Below are positions 38,417-46,853 of a stretch of 64,000 nt of DNA, one piece after another; within the stretch, counting starts at the first letter, position 1; each line of letters begins with the position of its first letter. The stretch lies in assembly GCA_964516135.1 (NCBI GenBank), contig CAZEWN010000010.1, forward strand, positions 1-64,000. The letters run 5' to 3'. The DNA is from 34-65-8 sp964516135 (GTDB lineage: Bacteria > Pseudomonadota > Alphaproteobacteria > Sphingomonadales > Sphingomonadaceae). The notes below the pieces were generated by a model that searched no databases, was not told where the DNA came from, and saw only the letters and a program-made list of their open reading frames with translations. Both the position numbers and the translations under genes were made by a program.

Positions 38417-39403
38417 CTAGCTTTCGCGACCATCGAGCCGCTGTGCGATCGCGGCGATGAGCTGTTCGAACTGTTCGTTGTTGCGGAAATTGATGTCGCG
38501 CTGGGGGAAGGGGATCTCGATCCCGTTCTCCTTGAACAGGTGCCACAGCTTCTTGAGCACCTGGCTGCGGATGTTGCCGAGCCCTTCTTCCGGGTCGCTG
38601 ATCCAGCAGTGGATCACGAAATCGACCGAACTTTCGCCGTACTTGTCGAGCCACACGGTCGGCGGCGGGGTCTGGAGCACGCGTTCCACGCTCTTCGCTG
38701 CCTCCAGCATGAGCTTTTCCGCTTCGGCTATGTCACAACCATACCCGATCCCTACCGGCACCTGCATCCGGACGTTACGGCTGGAGTAGGACCAGTTCTC
38801 GACCTGGTTGATCATCAGGTTCTCGTTCGGGATCAGGTATTCCTTCTGGTCACGTGTGGTGATGGATACCGCGCGGATGCCGATCTTGCGGATCTGGCCG
38901 AAGGTCGTCTGCCCGGCCTGGTCGGCGATGGCGATCACGTCGCCCGGCTTGATGGACTTGTCCATCAGGAGGATGATGCCCGCGATCAGGTTGCCGAACG
39001 TCTTCTGCAACCCGAACCCGATGGCGAGCCCGAACGCCCCCGAAAACACCGCCAGCGCGGTCAGGTCTATGCCGAGAAGGTCGATCCCGACCATGAAGGC
39101 GGCGGCCCAGACCGCGATCGTCAGCAGCTTTTCGCCCAGGACCCGCGCCGAAGGTTCGAGGCGGGTGATGCGGCGCAGCAGCTTGTGCGAACCCTTGCTG
39201 AGCAGCCATGCCGCCACGATCAGGGCGATCAGGACGGCAAACACGACCAGCATGTCCCACACCGAAATCCGCGTTGCGCCGACGCTCAGTGCCCAGGAAT
39301 CGAGCGTTTCGACCACACCGCCGGCCGCGTCGCTGCGCCCCGCCACGGCCTCGCGCAGACCATCGGCGGCCGTTTCCTCCTGTGGGGCGGTTCGCGCGGT
39401 CAT
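38417..39403 (-). CDS. MscS-type mechanosensitive channel
   Basis: 328 aa small-conductance channel. Two to three N-terminal transmembrane helices lead to the pore-lining helix with FSGAFGLAIGFGLQ and FGNLIAGIILL, then the beta domain (PGDVIAI) and the C-terminal cytosolic cage. It protects against osmotic downshock. It forms an operon with metC (ATGA overlap) and sseA, an odd partner set. Confidence 0.93.
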   Translation of the reverse strand: MTARTAPQEETAADGLREAVAGRSDAAGGVVETLDSWALSVGATRISVWDMLVVFAVLIALIVAAWLLSKGSHKLLRRITRLEPSARVLGEKLLTIAVWAAAFMVGIDLLGIDLTALAVFSGAFGLAIGFGLQKTFGNLIAGIILLMDKSIKPGDVIAIADQAGQTTFGQIRKIGIRAVSITTRDQKEYLIPNENLMINQVENWSYSSRNVRMQVPVGIGYGCDIAEAEKLMLEAAKSVERVLQTPPPTVWLDKYGESSVDFVIHCWISDPEEGLGNIRSQVLKKLWHLFKENGIEIPFPQRDINFRNNEQFEQLIAAIAQRLDGRES

Positions 39404-40605
39404 CCTTGCGTCATCGCGATAAATGCCCTTTCGAGGTCCGCGATCAGGTCGGCCGGGTCTTCCAGCCCGATCGACAGCCGCACGCCGAGCCGCCGTTCGA
39501 TCGCCAAATCAGCCGGCGGCCACATCATTTCGGTCCTGATCGGTGCTGGATCGAATGGCACGACCAAACTCTCGTAACCGCCCCAGCTGTAGCCGATACC
39601 AAACAGTCGGAGCGCGTCGACAAACCTGGCGCGAACGTCCTCTTCACCGCCGACCACGAAGCTGAACAAGCCGCAGGCACCGGCGAAGTCGCGGCGCCAT
39701 AATGCGTGACCTGTGTCGCCAGGACGAAAGGGACACATTACCTTGGCGACTTCGGGACGGCGTTGGAGCCACTCCGCAATCTCCAGGGCGCTCGCCGTGG
39801 CACGCTCCAACCGCACGCCCATCGTTCTGAGGCCGCGCAGGGCGAGGGCGGCGTCGTCCGGCGCGACGACCTGGCCCAGCGCCTGCGCGGTCTGGCGCAG
39901 GGCGCGATACCAGCGCTCGCCCGCGGTGGCCGATCCCATCATCAGGTCCGAATGCCCGCCGACATGCTTGGTCAGGCTCATCACCGATATGTCGCAGCCG
40001 CGCTCCAGCGCCGGGAAGCCCAGTGGGCTGGCCCAGGTGTTGTCGAGGATCGAGACTGCATCGTGTCCACGCGCCACAGCCGCGAGCGCAGGCACGTCAC
40101 AGACTTCCATCGTCAAGCTGCCGGGGCTTTCGAGCAGCACCGCCCTCGTCCGCTCGCAGAATTTCGCCGGAAAGCCCTCGAGATCGAGCGGATCGAAGAA
40201 CCGGCTTTCTACACCCATCCGCTTGAGCAGCCCGTTCGCCATCAGGCGGGTCGGCTCGTAGGCATTGTCGGTTACAAGCAGAACGTCGCCCGGCTTGAGA
40301 ACCGCCAGCAGCGCCCCGGCGATCGCCGCAACGCCACTGGGATAGAGCATTGTGCCCGCGGCGCCCGGTTCCAGCGCGGTCAGCGCCTCAGCCAGCGCCC
40401 ACTGCGTCGGCGCGCCGCGGCGGCCGTAGTAGAATTGGCCATCCTGGTTGGTCTTGCCGCCCGCGTTGCGCGCCGCTTCGTCGGGATAGAGATGCGTGCT
40501 GGCGCGCCAGACCGGCGGGTTGACCACCGGCCCGGTCCATTCGGGCCGCCTCCCGCCGGTGACCAGCCGGGTTGCCGGTCGCAGGCTGTCGTCGTCTCCG
40601 GCCAT
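39400..40605 (-). CDS. metC: Cystathionine beta-lyase-like Cys/Met metabolism enzyme
   Basis: 401 aa fold-type I PLP enzyme. The PLP lysine is in SLTKHVGGHSD, and LYPSGVAAI, YEPTRLMANGLLKRMG and ILDNTWASPLGF are family motifs. MetC-type beta-lyase is likely, but CGS-like gamma-elimination cannot be excluded. The ATG at 40605 lies 1 bp after the sseA stop, so the start is coupled. Confidence 0.88.
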   Translation of the reverse strand: MAGDDDSLRPATRLVTGGRRPEWTGPVVNPPVWRASTHLYPDEAARNAGGKTNQDGQFYYGRRGAPTQWALAEALTALEPGAAGTMLYPSGVAAIAGALLAVLKPGDVLLVTDNAYEPTRLMANGLLKRMGVESRFFDPLDLEGFPAKFCERTRAVLLESPGSLTMEVCDVPALAAVARGHDAVSILDNTWASPLGFPALERGCDISVMSLTKHVGGHSDLMMGSATAGERWYRALRQTAQALGQVVAPDDAALALRGLRTMGVRLERATASALEIAEWLQRRPEVAKVMCPFRPGDTGHALWRRDFAGACGLFSFVVGGEEDVRARFVDALRLFGIGYSWGGYESLVVPFDPAPIRTEMMWPPADLAIERRLGVRLSIGLEDPADLIADLERAFIAMTQG

Positions 40606-40606
40606 G

Positions 40607-41455
40607 TCAGCGCGGCTCGCCGGTTTCCTTGGGCGTCGCAGGGTCCGCGCCCCACTCGCTCCAGCTTCCATCATAAAGCGCCGCGTCGCGCTTGCCCGCC
40701 AGTTCCGCGGCGAACAGCAGCACGGATGCGGTCACGCCGCTGCCGCAGGTGCCCACCAGCGGGCGATCGAGATCGATCCCCGCCCGGGCGAACCGCGCCT
40801 GGATCGCGGCGGTATCGAGGAATGTCCCGTCATCGGCCAGCACGTCGCGAAAGAACAGGTGGCGCGAGCCGGGGATGTGCCCGCCGGGCAAGCCGTGCAC
40901 CATGTCTTCGCTGGTGGCGGTGAAGCGGGCGGCATCGCGCGCGTCGACGACCTGCTCCGCCCCGCTGTCGAGGTTGGCGAGCATCTGCGCCTTGCTCCGC
41001 ACCCATTCCCGATCATCGGCCAGCATGGCGAAGTCGCCCGTCTGGCCGGCGACAGTGCCGATTTCGAGCGGGTGCCCTTCCGTCCGCCATTTCTGTAAAC
41101 CCCCGTCCAGCACGGCCAAGTGTTCCACGCCCACCATGCGGAGGATGTAATAGGCCCGCGCCGAACTGCGCAGGTTGCTGTCGTCGTAAAGCACTACCTG
41201 ATCGCCCGCGTTCACGCCCAGTGCGCGCAGCCGCTCCTCCACTTGCTCCGCGCGGGGCAGTGCGGCGGGAACGGGAGAGGTCCCGTCCTTCAGGGTGGGC
41301 AGGTCTAGCAGCCAGGCGCCAGGAATGTGCCCCGCCGCGAAATCCGCGGCCACATCGCGCTGGGCGGCGGGCAGGTGTGCCGAGGCATCGAGGATGGTGA
41401 GACCGGGCTTGCCAAGCCGATCGGCGAGCCACCGGGTCGAAACAAGTATGTCCAT
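40607..41455 (-). CDS. sseA: 3-mercaptopyruvate sulfurtransferase
   Basis: 282 aa with two rhodanese domains. The second carries the catalytic loop CGSGVT, the mercaptopyruvate sulfurtransferase form rather than the thiosulfate-preferring rhodanese loop. The start at 41455 (MDILVSTRWL) fits the family. First gene of the sseA-metC-mscS operon, which suggests linked sulfur-amino-acid catabolism. Confidence 0.92.
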   Translation of the reverse strand: MDILVSTRWLADRLGKPGLTILDASAHLPAAQRDVAADFAAGHIPGAWLLDLPTLKDGTSPVPAALPRAEQVEERLRALGVNAGDQVVLYDDSNLRSSARAYYILRMVGVEHLAVLDGGLQKWRTEGHPLEIGTVAGQTGDFAMLADDREWVRSKAQMLANLDSGAEQVVDARDAARFTATSEDMVHGLPGGHIPGSRHLFFRDVLADDGTFLDTAAIQARFARAGIDLDRPLVGTCGSGVTASVLLFAAELAGKRDAALYDGSWSEWGADPATPKETGEPR

Positions 41456-41515
41456 GACGTCGGCGTAGCGGCCCCGGTGCCTGCCTGTCCAGTCGAGCGC
41501 CACTCCGCGCCCGGC

Positions 41516-42703
41516 TTAATCGAGCGCCATGGTCCCGATCGCGCGATAGGTTTGCGGCATTTCATCCAGGCGGAAGGGTTGGAGCTTGCGCCCGCCTTCC
41601 TGCGGGAGGGTGCCGACCACGAATGTCCGTGCCGACGCTTCCATGCCCGGTGCGCTTGCCCGCACGCGCAGCAGCGGGACATAGAGCTGTGCCTTGCCCT
41701 GATGCACGGTGCGGATAGATGTCAGCGGCAGTCGCAGTTCGCCTGCCACTTCGACTTTCTCGCCCGGCGCGATCGAACCGAACCGACCGATTTCGGGGAG
41801 CGGAGTGTCGCCGCGCGAGAGCTGCTGTTCCATTGGAACGCTGGCGTGTGCGGTAACGAGGTCGGCACCGACCGCGACGTTCTCGAGCAGGGTGTCACCC
41901 CGATTGGCGAGCGTGAGCCTGTAAGCGAAGGTCGCGTTCATCATGCTGCGGCTGAGGTGTACCGGCACTGCGTCGAGCGCGAGTTGGGGCGCTGGCCCGT
42001 GCCGGATTGGTGCGGCGGACGGGGGTGTCGCAGTCGTCGCCGGAGCAGGTGCCGGAGCAGGTGCCGGAGCAGGTGCAGGTGCGCGGGGCACGATTGGCGG
42101 CGGCTCGATCAGTGGCGGCCCGGCATGACGCATTCGGCCGGTGCGCCGAAAATAGAGCGCTGCCCCAGCACCTAGCGCTGCCACGAGTGCGAGCAGCCAC
42201 GGCCATAGTGCGAAGCCCGCATCGGGCTCGGCCACGGTGGCGGGCGCGCCCGGTCGATCGGGCAGGGCAGTACCCGGCCCGCCCGGACGCGCGGGCACCA
42301 CGGGCGGCGCGGGTGCGATAGCCGGCTGCGCGCTGTCAGGGATCGTCGGCGCGGCGCCAGTTTCGGGGCGGACCACGACAGGCGCGGTGGCGCGCGGCGT
42401 CGGTGCCGCATCCGCGCGCGGTGGCAGGGTGAGGCGCGGGCTGGGCGTGGCGACCGGCGGGGCGGCGGTGGTCGGAGCTTGTGTCGGTGTCGGTGTCGGT
42501 GTCGGGGTTGGGGTCGCGGTGGGAATGGCGCGCGGTCGAACAGGAACCGGGCCTTCGGTATCGACAGGCCCCTGGACATTGGGACTTGGCGTTGGCGTCG
42601 AAGTGGATGGGGGAAGCTGGAAATCGCGCACGGTCGGCGCTGCCCGCGCCGTCGCGGCGAACATGGCCAGCGCGGCGGGAACAAGAATGGAAAATCGGAT
42701 CAT
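41516..42703 (-). CDS. Hypothetical membrane protein with low-complexity linkers
   Basis: About 395 aa. Signal-like N-terminus (MIRFSILVPAALAMFAAT), then Thr-Pro repeats (TPTPTPTP), a transmembrane helix (about 193-210, WPWLLALVAALGAG), an Ala-Pro stretch (APAPAPAP), and a C-terminal beta-rich domain from residue ~290 that resembles an immunoglobulin-like/BatD-type domain with FAYRLTLANRGDTLLE. The coding DNA contains 6-bp (GGTGTC) and 12-bp repeats. Function unknown. Confidence 0.65.
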   Translation of the reverse strand: MIRFSILVPAALAMFAATARAAPTVRDFQLPPSTSTPTPSPNVQGPVDTEGPVPVRPRAIPTATPTPTPTPTPTQAPTTAAPPVATPSPRLTLPPRADAAPTPRATAPVVVRPETGAAPTIPDSAQPAIAPAPPVVPARPGGPGTALPDRPGAPATVAEPDAGFALWPWLLALVAALGAGAALYFRRTGRMRHAGPPLIEPPPIVPRAPAPAPAPAPAPAPATTATPPSAAPIRHGPAPQLALDAVPVHLSRSMMNATFAYRLTLANRGDTLLENVAVGADLVTAHASVPMEQQLSRGDTPLPEIGRFGSIAPGEKVEVAGELRLPLTSIRTVHQGKAQLYVPLLRVRASAPGMEASARTFVVGTLPQEGGRKLQPFRLDEMPQTYRAIGTMALD

Positions 42704-42804
42704 TGCGACTCTGGGCCCTTGGAAGGGCGCGCTGAATAGGGGCTGAAAACTGGCCGCGCCAGCGATGACTTGTGCGGCGGCGCGGTTGGGGCCACATGCG
42801 CGGC

Positions 42805-43263
42805 ATGAGCGACACACCTGCCACCATGCACTTGGGCCAGACCAGCACGCTGCCCGCCTCGCCCGAGGCGGCGGTGCTCGACTACGTTCCCAATCCGCGC
42901 TCCGGAGCGCTTTACCTGGTCCGTTTTGCTGTCCCGGAATTCACCTCGCTGTGCCCGGTGACAGGAGCGCCTGATTTCGCGCACCTCGTGATCGACTATG
43001 CCCCGGGCGAACGGATCGTCGAATCGAAGAGCCTCAAGCTGTTCCTTGGCAGTTTTCGCAACCACGCGGGGTTTCACGAGGACGTGACCGTTGGCATTGG
43101 TCAGCGGCTGGCGCAAGAAATGGCCCCGCGCTGGCTTCGGATCGGCGGCTACTGGTACCCGCGCGGCGGCATCCCGATCGACGTGTTCTGGCAAACCGCC
43201 GCGACGCCAGAGGGGTTGTGGGTGCCCGATCAGGGCGTCCCGGGATATCGCGGGCGGGGATAA
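42805..43263 (+). CDS. queF: NADPH-dependent preQ0 reductase QueF
   Basis: 152 aa, the short unimodular QueF. The catalytic Cys is in the SLCPVTGAPDF motif and the QueF family motif ESKSLKLF follows. It reduces 7-cyano-7-deazaguanine to preQ1 in queuosine biosynthesis. ATG at 42805 matches the family N-terminus. No preQ1 riboswitch was seen upstream. Confidence 0.95.
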   Translation: MSDTPATMHLGQTSTLPASPEAAVLDYVPNPRSGALYLVRFAVPEFTSLCPVTGAPDFAHLVIDYAPGERIVESKSLKLFLGSFRNHAGFHEDVTVGIGQRLAQEMAPRWLRIGGYWYPRGGIPIDVFWQTAATPEGLWVPDQGVPGYRGRG

Positions 43264-43272
43264 TGTCGATCT

Positions 43273-43344
43273 CCGTTCGTCCTGAGCTTGTTGAAGGGCG
43301 AATCTAGCGCGACGCTCATCATTCCACAGACTCAGGACGAACGG
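43273..43344. repeat. Inverted pair of REP-like CCGTTCGTCCTGAG units
   Basis: CCGTTCGTCCTGAG (43273-43286) and its perfect reverse complement (43331-43344) flank 44 bp after queF. This unit is a common dispersed repeat in proteobacteria. The pair may act as a bidirectional terminator-like hairpin. Confidence 0.8.
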
Positions 43345-43359
43345 GCTTGGGGAGTTGAG

Positions 43360-43404
43360 TGGTGCCGGTTGAGGGACTCGAACCCCCGACCTTCGGTTTA
43401 CAAA
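43360..43404 (-). pseudogene. 3' half of split host tRNA-Thr(UGU)
   Basis: The minus strand reads tRNA positions 32-76: anticodon loop TTTGTAA, the 3' anticodon strand, variable loop, T arm (GGGGG TTCGAGT CCCTC), acceptor AACCGGC, discriminator A and CCA. Nothing resembling a 5' half precedes it. Its acceptor strand pairs perfectly with the GCCGGTT found 16 kb away at 59649-59655. This is the left junction of an island. Confidence 0.93.
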
Positions 43405-43444
43405 GCAACCGGTAGGCGCTGAAAAACAATAGGTTAGGAGCGAT

Positions 43445-43466
43445 TAGCTACACGCTAGCTACTAAT
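43445..43466. repeat. Left-end TAGCTAC repeats, candidate integrase arm sites
   Basis: TAGCTAC (43445-43451) and TAGCTACTAAT (43456-43466) lie 40-60 bp inside the left core. The same TAGCTACTAA word occurs as an inverted pair beside the integrase gene at the right end. Confidence 0.5.
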
Positions 43467-43472
43467 TTGCAG

Positions 43473-43547
43473 TGGTGCCGCGTGTCCGATTTGAACGGAC
43501 GACCTACCGCTTACAAGGCGGTTGCTCTACCCCTGAGCTAACGCGGC
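43473..43547 (-). tRNA. Island-encoded complete tRNA-Thr(UGU)
   Basis: 75-nt cloverleaf: acceptor GCCGCGT/ACGCGGC fully paired, D stem GCTC/GAGC, anticodon arm ACCGC-CTTGTAA-GCGGT (anticodon TGT), T arm GTCCG/CGGAC, encoded CCA. The same isoacceptor as the split host gene, but clearly divergent in every stem. It sits only 69 bp inside the left junction. Its anticodon loop (CTTGTAAG) differs from the att core at two of eight positions. Confidence 0.95.
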
Positions 43548-43922
43548 GCGCGGGCTCTGTAGCCGTGGGAAGTGTGTCGGGGAAGGCCGGGCGTCAATCT
43601 GCCTGCAATCGCATCGACCTCAGTCGTATCGGATGCATTACAACAGACCGCGGGTTGAAGAAAATCACGACACGCCTATGCTATCCGCGCGCCGACCGGC
43701 GCCGAGGCTTGAGAACCTCGCTTGAGAGACAGTTCCTCCCGCGTGGCCGGGTGGCCTGCGCGTATGTCCAAGCCGTTCGCGGCCAAAGGCGCCGGCGCGT
43801 GCCCTCAAGCATGTTCTCAACACCCGGCTTTGCTCCGGCGGCTCGCGTGGGAGGCGTCGTGTGCTTGATGGGGTCGGAGTGCACCTGCTGGGGCGTCGCG
43901 CTGCCACAAGCGGGGCGTCGCG
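43548..43922. other. Gene-free stretch upstream of the sigma factor
   Basis: 375 bp. On the minus strand a TTGACG -35-like hexamer (43592-43597) could serve the tRNA gene, with no convincing -10. An open frame running from the tRNA through this region is only readthrough of the antisense of the tRNA. No gene is supported. Confidence 0.45.
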
Positions 43923-44513
43923 GTGAGCAGTTCGGCTTCGTCCGCCTTCCGGCAGGATCCGCCAGCCGACCTGTCTGCTAGCGATTCCGAGTGCAAGGCT
44001 GAACGCCCGGCCTTGTTCTCTTCAGGAGCCCTCGACACTCTTTATCGGCATCAAGCCAGTCGCCTGATCCGCCATTTCGCGCGGCGGATCAGCGGTGTCG
44101 AAGCCAACGACATTGTCCATGAGGCGTTCGCCAAACTTGCAAGCGCCAGGGTCGGCGCGGGCGGACCGGTTGAAAGTCCCGAAGCGCTGATATCAACCGT
44201 TGCGACGAATGTCCTGCGGGACAGAGCGCGCGTGGCCGCGCGCGAGGCGGTGCGCCTACATCAACTCGCGGCTGATAATCCTGCGGAAGCCGTCGATCCC
44301 CATCGCCTTATTGAATCCCGCGAGGCCTTGCGCGCAATCGAGCGCGCGCTCGCTGCCATGAATCCGCGTCGTCGAAAGATATTCATGCTGCACCGCTTCG
44401 AGCAAATGTCTTATGCGGACATAGGGAGGGAAGTCGGCATGAGCGAAAAGGGGATCAAAAAGCAGATGGCCAAGGCGCTCCTCGAGTTGCGCCGGGCGGC
44501 CGGCCCCTTTTGA
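43923..44513 (+). CDS. ECF RNA polymerase sigma factor, FecI-like
   Basis: 196 aa. Region 2 (GALDTLYRHQASRLIRHFARR...ANDIVHEAFAKLA) and region 4 (YADIGREVGMSEKGIKKQMAKALLELR) are typical of FecI-class ECF sigma factors. GTG start at 43923. Coupled by ATGA with a FecR-like gene. FecI systems are normally switched by a TonB-dependent receptor, which is missing here. Confidence 0.88.
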   Translation: MSSSASSAFRQDPPADLSASDSECKAERPALFSSGALDTLYRHQASRLIRHFARRISGVEANDIVHEAFAKLASARVGAGGPVESPEALISTVATNVLRDRARVAAREAVRLHQLAADNPAEAVDPHRLIESREALRAIERALAAMNPRRRKIFMLHRFEQMSYADIGREVGMSEKGIKKQMAKALLELRRAAGPF

Positions 44514-45430
44514 TGTTGTTTCGCCGGCGCACATCCAGGGTCTGGAAGGAGGCCGCGTCGTGGCGAGCACGCATGGCCGAGCCGACCAGTGCGCAGGAGG
44601 TTGCCGAGTTCGAGGCTTGGCTGGCGCGCGATCCGCTCCATGCGACGTCCTACTCGGAAATGGACGCAGTGATGGCTGCAACCTCGGTCCGACGCGGCAC
44701 TGCCACACCGCAGCGCGCGGGCCCCACCATACTTCGGCCTGCGCTCGCATTCGGGCTCGCGGCAATTGCCATCATTACCACCGCCGTTCTGTGGCAGAGC
44801 GCTTCCGCTCCGGCTTTCGCGACATTCGTCAACAACGGCTCCGCGATCCGAAGTGTGCAACTCGAAGACGGGACACGGGTCTGGCTCGACGTCGGTGCCC
44901 GCATTGACGTTCGCCTTACCGATGAGCGCCGCGAGATCGAGGTCCGCGCAGGGCGGGTACGCGTAGTGCCGGCTGCGGGCGAGCGACCGCTCGAGATACT
45001 GGCAGACGCGGCGCGCACCGAGCCCGGATCGACGCGGACGGACGTCACCGTCGATGCCCAGCGGGTCACATTTGGAGCGGTCGACGGTCCACTGGCCATT
45101 GCAGACCCATCACGCGGGGGTGATCGTGCGTCGCTGCGTCTCGAAACGGGCGAAGCGCTCGCCTTGGGAGCGCAGGGATCACGCCCGGCAAGGCTGGAAC
45201 ACGCCTGGACCGCCAGCCGGCTGCGCTTCTCGGAAGCTCCCTTGCGCGCGATTGTGACGCTCGCGAACCGCCTGGGAGACCCGGACGTCGTGGCCGGCGA
45301 TGCGGACGTCGCGGGGCTGCAGGTCAGTGGTGTCTTCGATCTGCGCGACACTCGGCGGCTTGGCAAACGAAGGCGGTGTCATGATGCAATCAATCTGGGC
45401 CTGGTTCCACGCGCGCGCCTCGACTCTTGA
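44510..45430 (+). CDS. FecR-like anti-sigma/transmembrane sensor
   Basis: 306 aa. N-terminal DUF4880-type segment (EVAEFEAWLARDPLHATSYSEMDAVM), a transmembrane helix at about 77-95, a FecR periplasmic domain (VQLEDGTRVWLDVGARI), and a short C-terminal STN-like tail (GVFDLRDTRR). It is expected to hold the upstream sigma factor. The tail is basic and ends sooner than usual, and no receptor gene follows, so the unit may be a remnant. Confidence 0.82.
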   Translation: MMLFRRRTSRVWKEAASWRARMAEPTSAQEVAEFEAWLARDPLHATSYSEMDAVMAATSVRRGTATPQRAGPTILRPALAFGLAAIAIITTAVLWQSASAPAFATFVNNGSAIRSVQLEDGTRVWLDVGARIDVRLTDERREIEVRAGRVRVVPAAGERPLEILADAARTEPGSTRTDVTVDAQRVTFGAVDGPLAIADPSRGGDRASLRLETGEALALGAQGSRPARLEHAWTASRLRFSEAPLRAIVTLANRLGDPDVVAGDADVAGLQVSGVFDLRDTRRLGKRRRCHDAINLGLVPRARLDS

Positions 45431-45809
45431 GCGAGCTCGAAGCTCACGCGAAAGATTGTTGACAGCTTTTCGCGATGCTCTTCGAAAGTCTCAGACCGAG
45501 ACATCGACTGAAGAAGGATAGAGCCTCTGTATGGCCGCATCGTTCAAGCGACAGGAAGGATCAGGGCAAACCATACGGCTTAGCCTCGTTCAATGTCTGG
45601 TTTTGGGGTGTCGGCGCAGAATTCTGGACGTCCACCATGAGGGCGCAAAGCCGCCGTTCGACAGCTCGTCTCCCGTATGTCCGCTAGGCGCCCTAAAGGC
45701 GGTCATTCAGCATGCTGCTAGAACTGCCTGTCAGCTGCCATTCGAAATCAGTAGCCGACTACACCCTGATCGATAGCATTCGCGCTGAATCCAAGAGGCC
45801 GGGTCGAAA
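45431..45809. other. Gene-free stretch after the fecR-like gene
   Basis: 379 bp between the fecR-like gene and the arsR stop. Short frames here show no family resemblance. It is where a TonB receptor would be expected, and none is left. Confidence 0.4.
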
Positions 45810-46172
45810 CTATCGCCTATCCAACGGATTTAGGTTCTCAAGCTTGGCAAAATTGGCCACCCCAGGTGCTGGCTGGCGCGATTGGCGTATGGGCCCAGCA
45901 GGCAATCCGCCAAGTTCGCCCGCAGCATCGACAACCTTCGCAAGCCGGCCATCATCGATCCGGTAGTAGACAAGCTTGGCATCCTTCCGGGTCTTCACGA
46001 GGCCCGCATTTCGTAGAACTGCCAGTTGTTGCGAAAGCGTAGGCTGGCCGATCTGCGCCGCGTCGTCGATCTCACCGACATTACGCTCCATGCCTGTTAG
46101 AGCATGCATGATCCGCAAGCGCACGGGATGAGCGAGAGCCTTGAAGGCTTCGACCAGATCTTCGTCGGTCAT
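45810..46172 (-). CDS. ArsR/SmtB family repressor
   Basis: 120 aa winged-helix regulator: AFKALAHPVRLRIMHAL, the recognition helix region GQPTLSQQLAVLRNAGLVKTR, and the VYYRID wing. It contains no cysteine, so it cannot use the dithiol switch of the sulfide sensors BigR/SqrR. It is translated from the same mRNA as the peroxiredoxin (ATGA overlap) and lies opposite the persulfide dioxygenase-like operon. Likely the local repressor; inducer unknown. Confidence 0.88.
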   Translation of the reverse strand: MTDEDLVEAFKALAHPVRLRIMHALTGMERNVGEIDDAAQIGQPTLSQQLAVLRNAGLVKTRKDAKLVYYRIDDGRLAKVVDAAGELGGLPAGPIRQSRQPAPGVANFAKLENLNPLDRR

Positions 46173-46837
46173 TTGCGAGACCCTCGTTTGGTTTCCTTCA
46201 TGAACCAGTCGGTCTGACCCTTCGCGGAAAAAACGGTGTCGAGCGACGCGTCCGGCTGTGCCAGCAGCGCTTCCCCAGGGGCCCAGTTCGCAGGGGCAAG
46301 GACGGGCCCATCGTCGACTGCTTGGAGAGCATCGAGGGTCCTCAGCATTTCAGGTGTCGAGCGGCCAACGTTCGCAGGATAACAGGTCATCGCGCGGATG
46401 ACGCCGTGCGGGTCGATGAAGAATGTCGTTCGCACCGTCGCACTGTCGTTATCGTTCGGTGCCACCATGCCGTAGGCGCGCCCGATTACAAGCGTCGGGT
46501 CCTCCACGATCGGAAAGCGCACCTCGATTTCGTATCGATCGAGAATCAGCCGCAACCAAGCGAAATGCGAAAACAGGCTATCGACGGAAAGCGCCATCAG
46601 CGCGCAGTCGCGTTGCTCGAACTCGCTCGCCGATTGGGCCAGCGCGACGAACTCGGTCGTGCACACAGGCGTAAAATCCGCAGGGTGCGAAAATAGGATC
46701 AGCCACCGCCCCCTGAAATCCGAAAGGCGCACATCTCCCGTAGTGCTGCGTGCGGAAAAGTCCGGTGCGACGTCGCCGATACGCAGTCCGGCGCATGGCG
46801 CCTCTCGCTCAGGATTCGCTTCGATCATGTGGGTCAT
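46169..46837 (-). CDS. 1-Cys peroxiredoxin (Prx6 type)
   Basis: 222 aa. Peroxidatic Cys lies in the PADFTPVCTTEF motif. The C-terminal YPANVGRSTPEMLRTLDALQ and the dimer-extending tail fit the Prx6 class. It reduces H2O2 or organic hydroperoxides. The start at 46837 (MTHMIEAN) is set by the position of the promoter region; MIEAN at 46828 is an alternative. Shares an operator region with the divergent dioxygenase. Confidence 0.88.
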   Translation of the reverse strand: MTHMIEANPEREAPCAGLRIGDVAPDFSARSTTGDVRLSDFRGRWLILFSHPADFTPVCTTEFVALAQSASEFEQRDCALMALSVDSLFSHFAWLRLILDRYEIEVRFPIVEDPTLVIGRAYGMVAPNDNDSATVRTTFFIDPHGVIRAMTCYPANVGRSTPEMLRTLDALQAVDDGPVLAPANWAPGEALLAQPDASLDTVFSAKGQTDWFMKETKRGSRK

Positions 46838-46853
46838 CGAAACTTCATACCAC

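Noticed and set aside
42049..42506. Short tandem repeats as possible CRISPR or minisatellite element
   Set aside because: They are 6- and 12-bp repeats encoding Thr-Pro and Ala-Pro stretches within a gene; no spacers.
43472..43981. 169-codon frame beginning in the island tRNA
   Set aside because: The N-terminal part is translated tRNA antisense; the rest has no family resemblance.
45300..45521. Short frame after fecR
   Set aside because: No ribosome site or similarity; overlaps the fecR-like gene.
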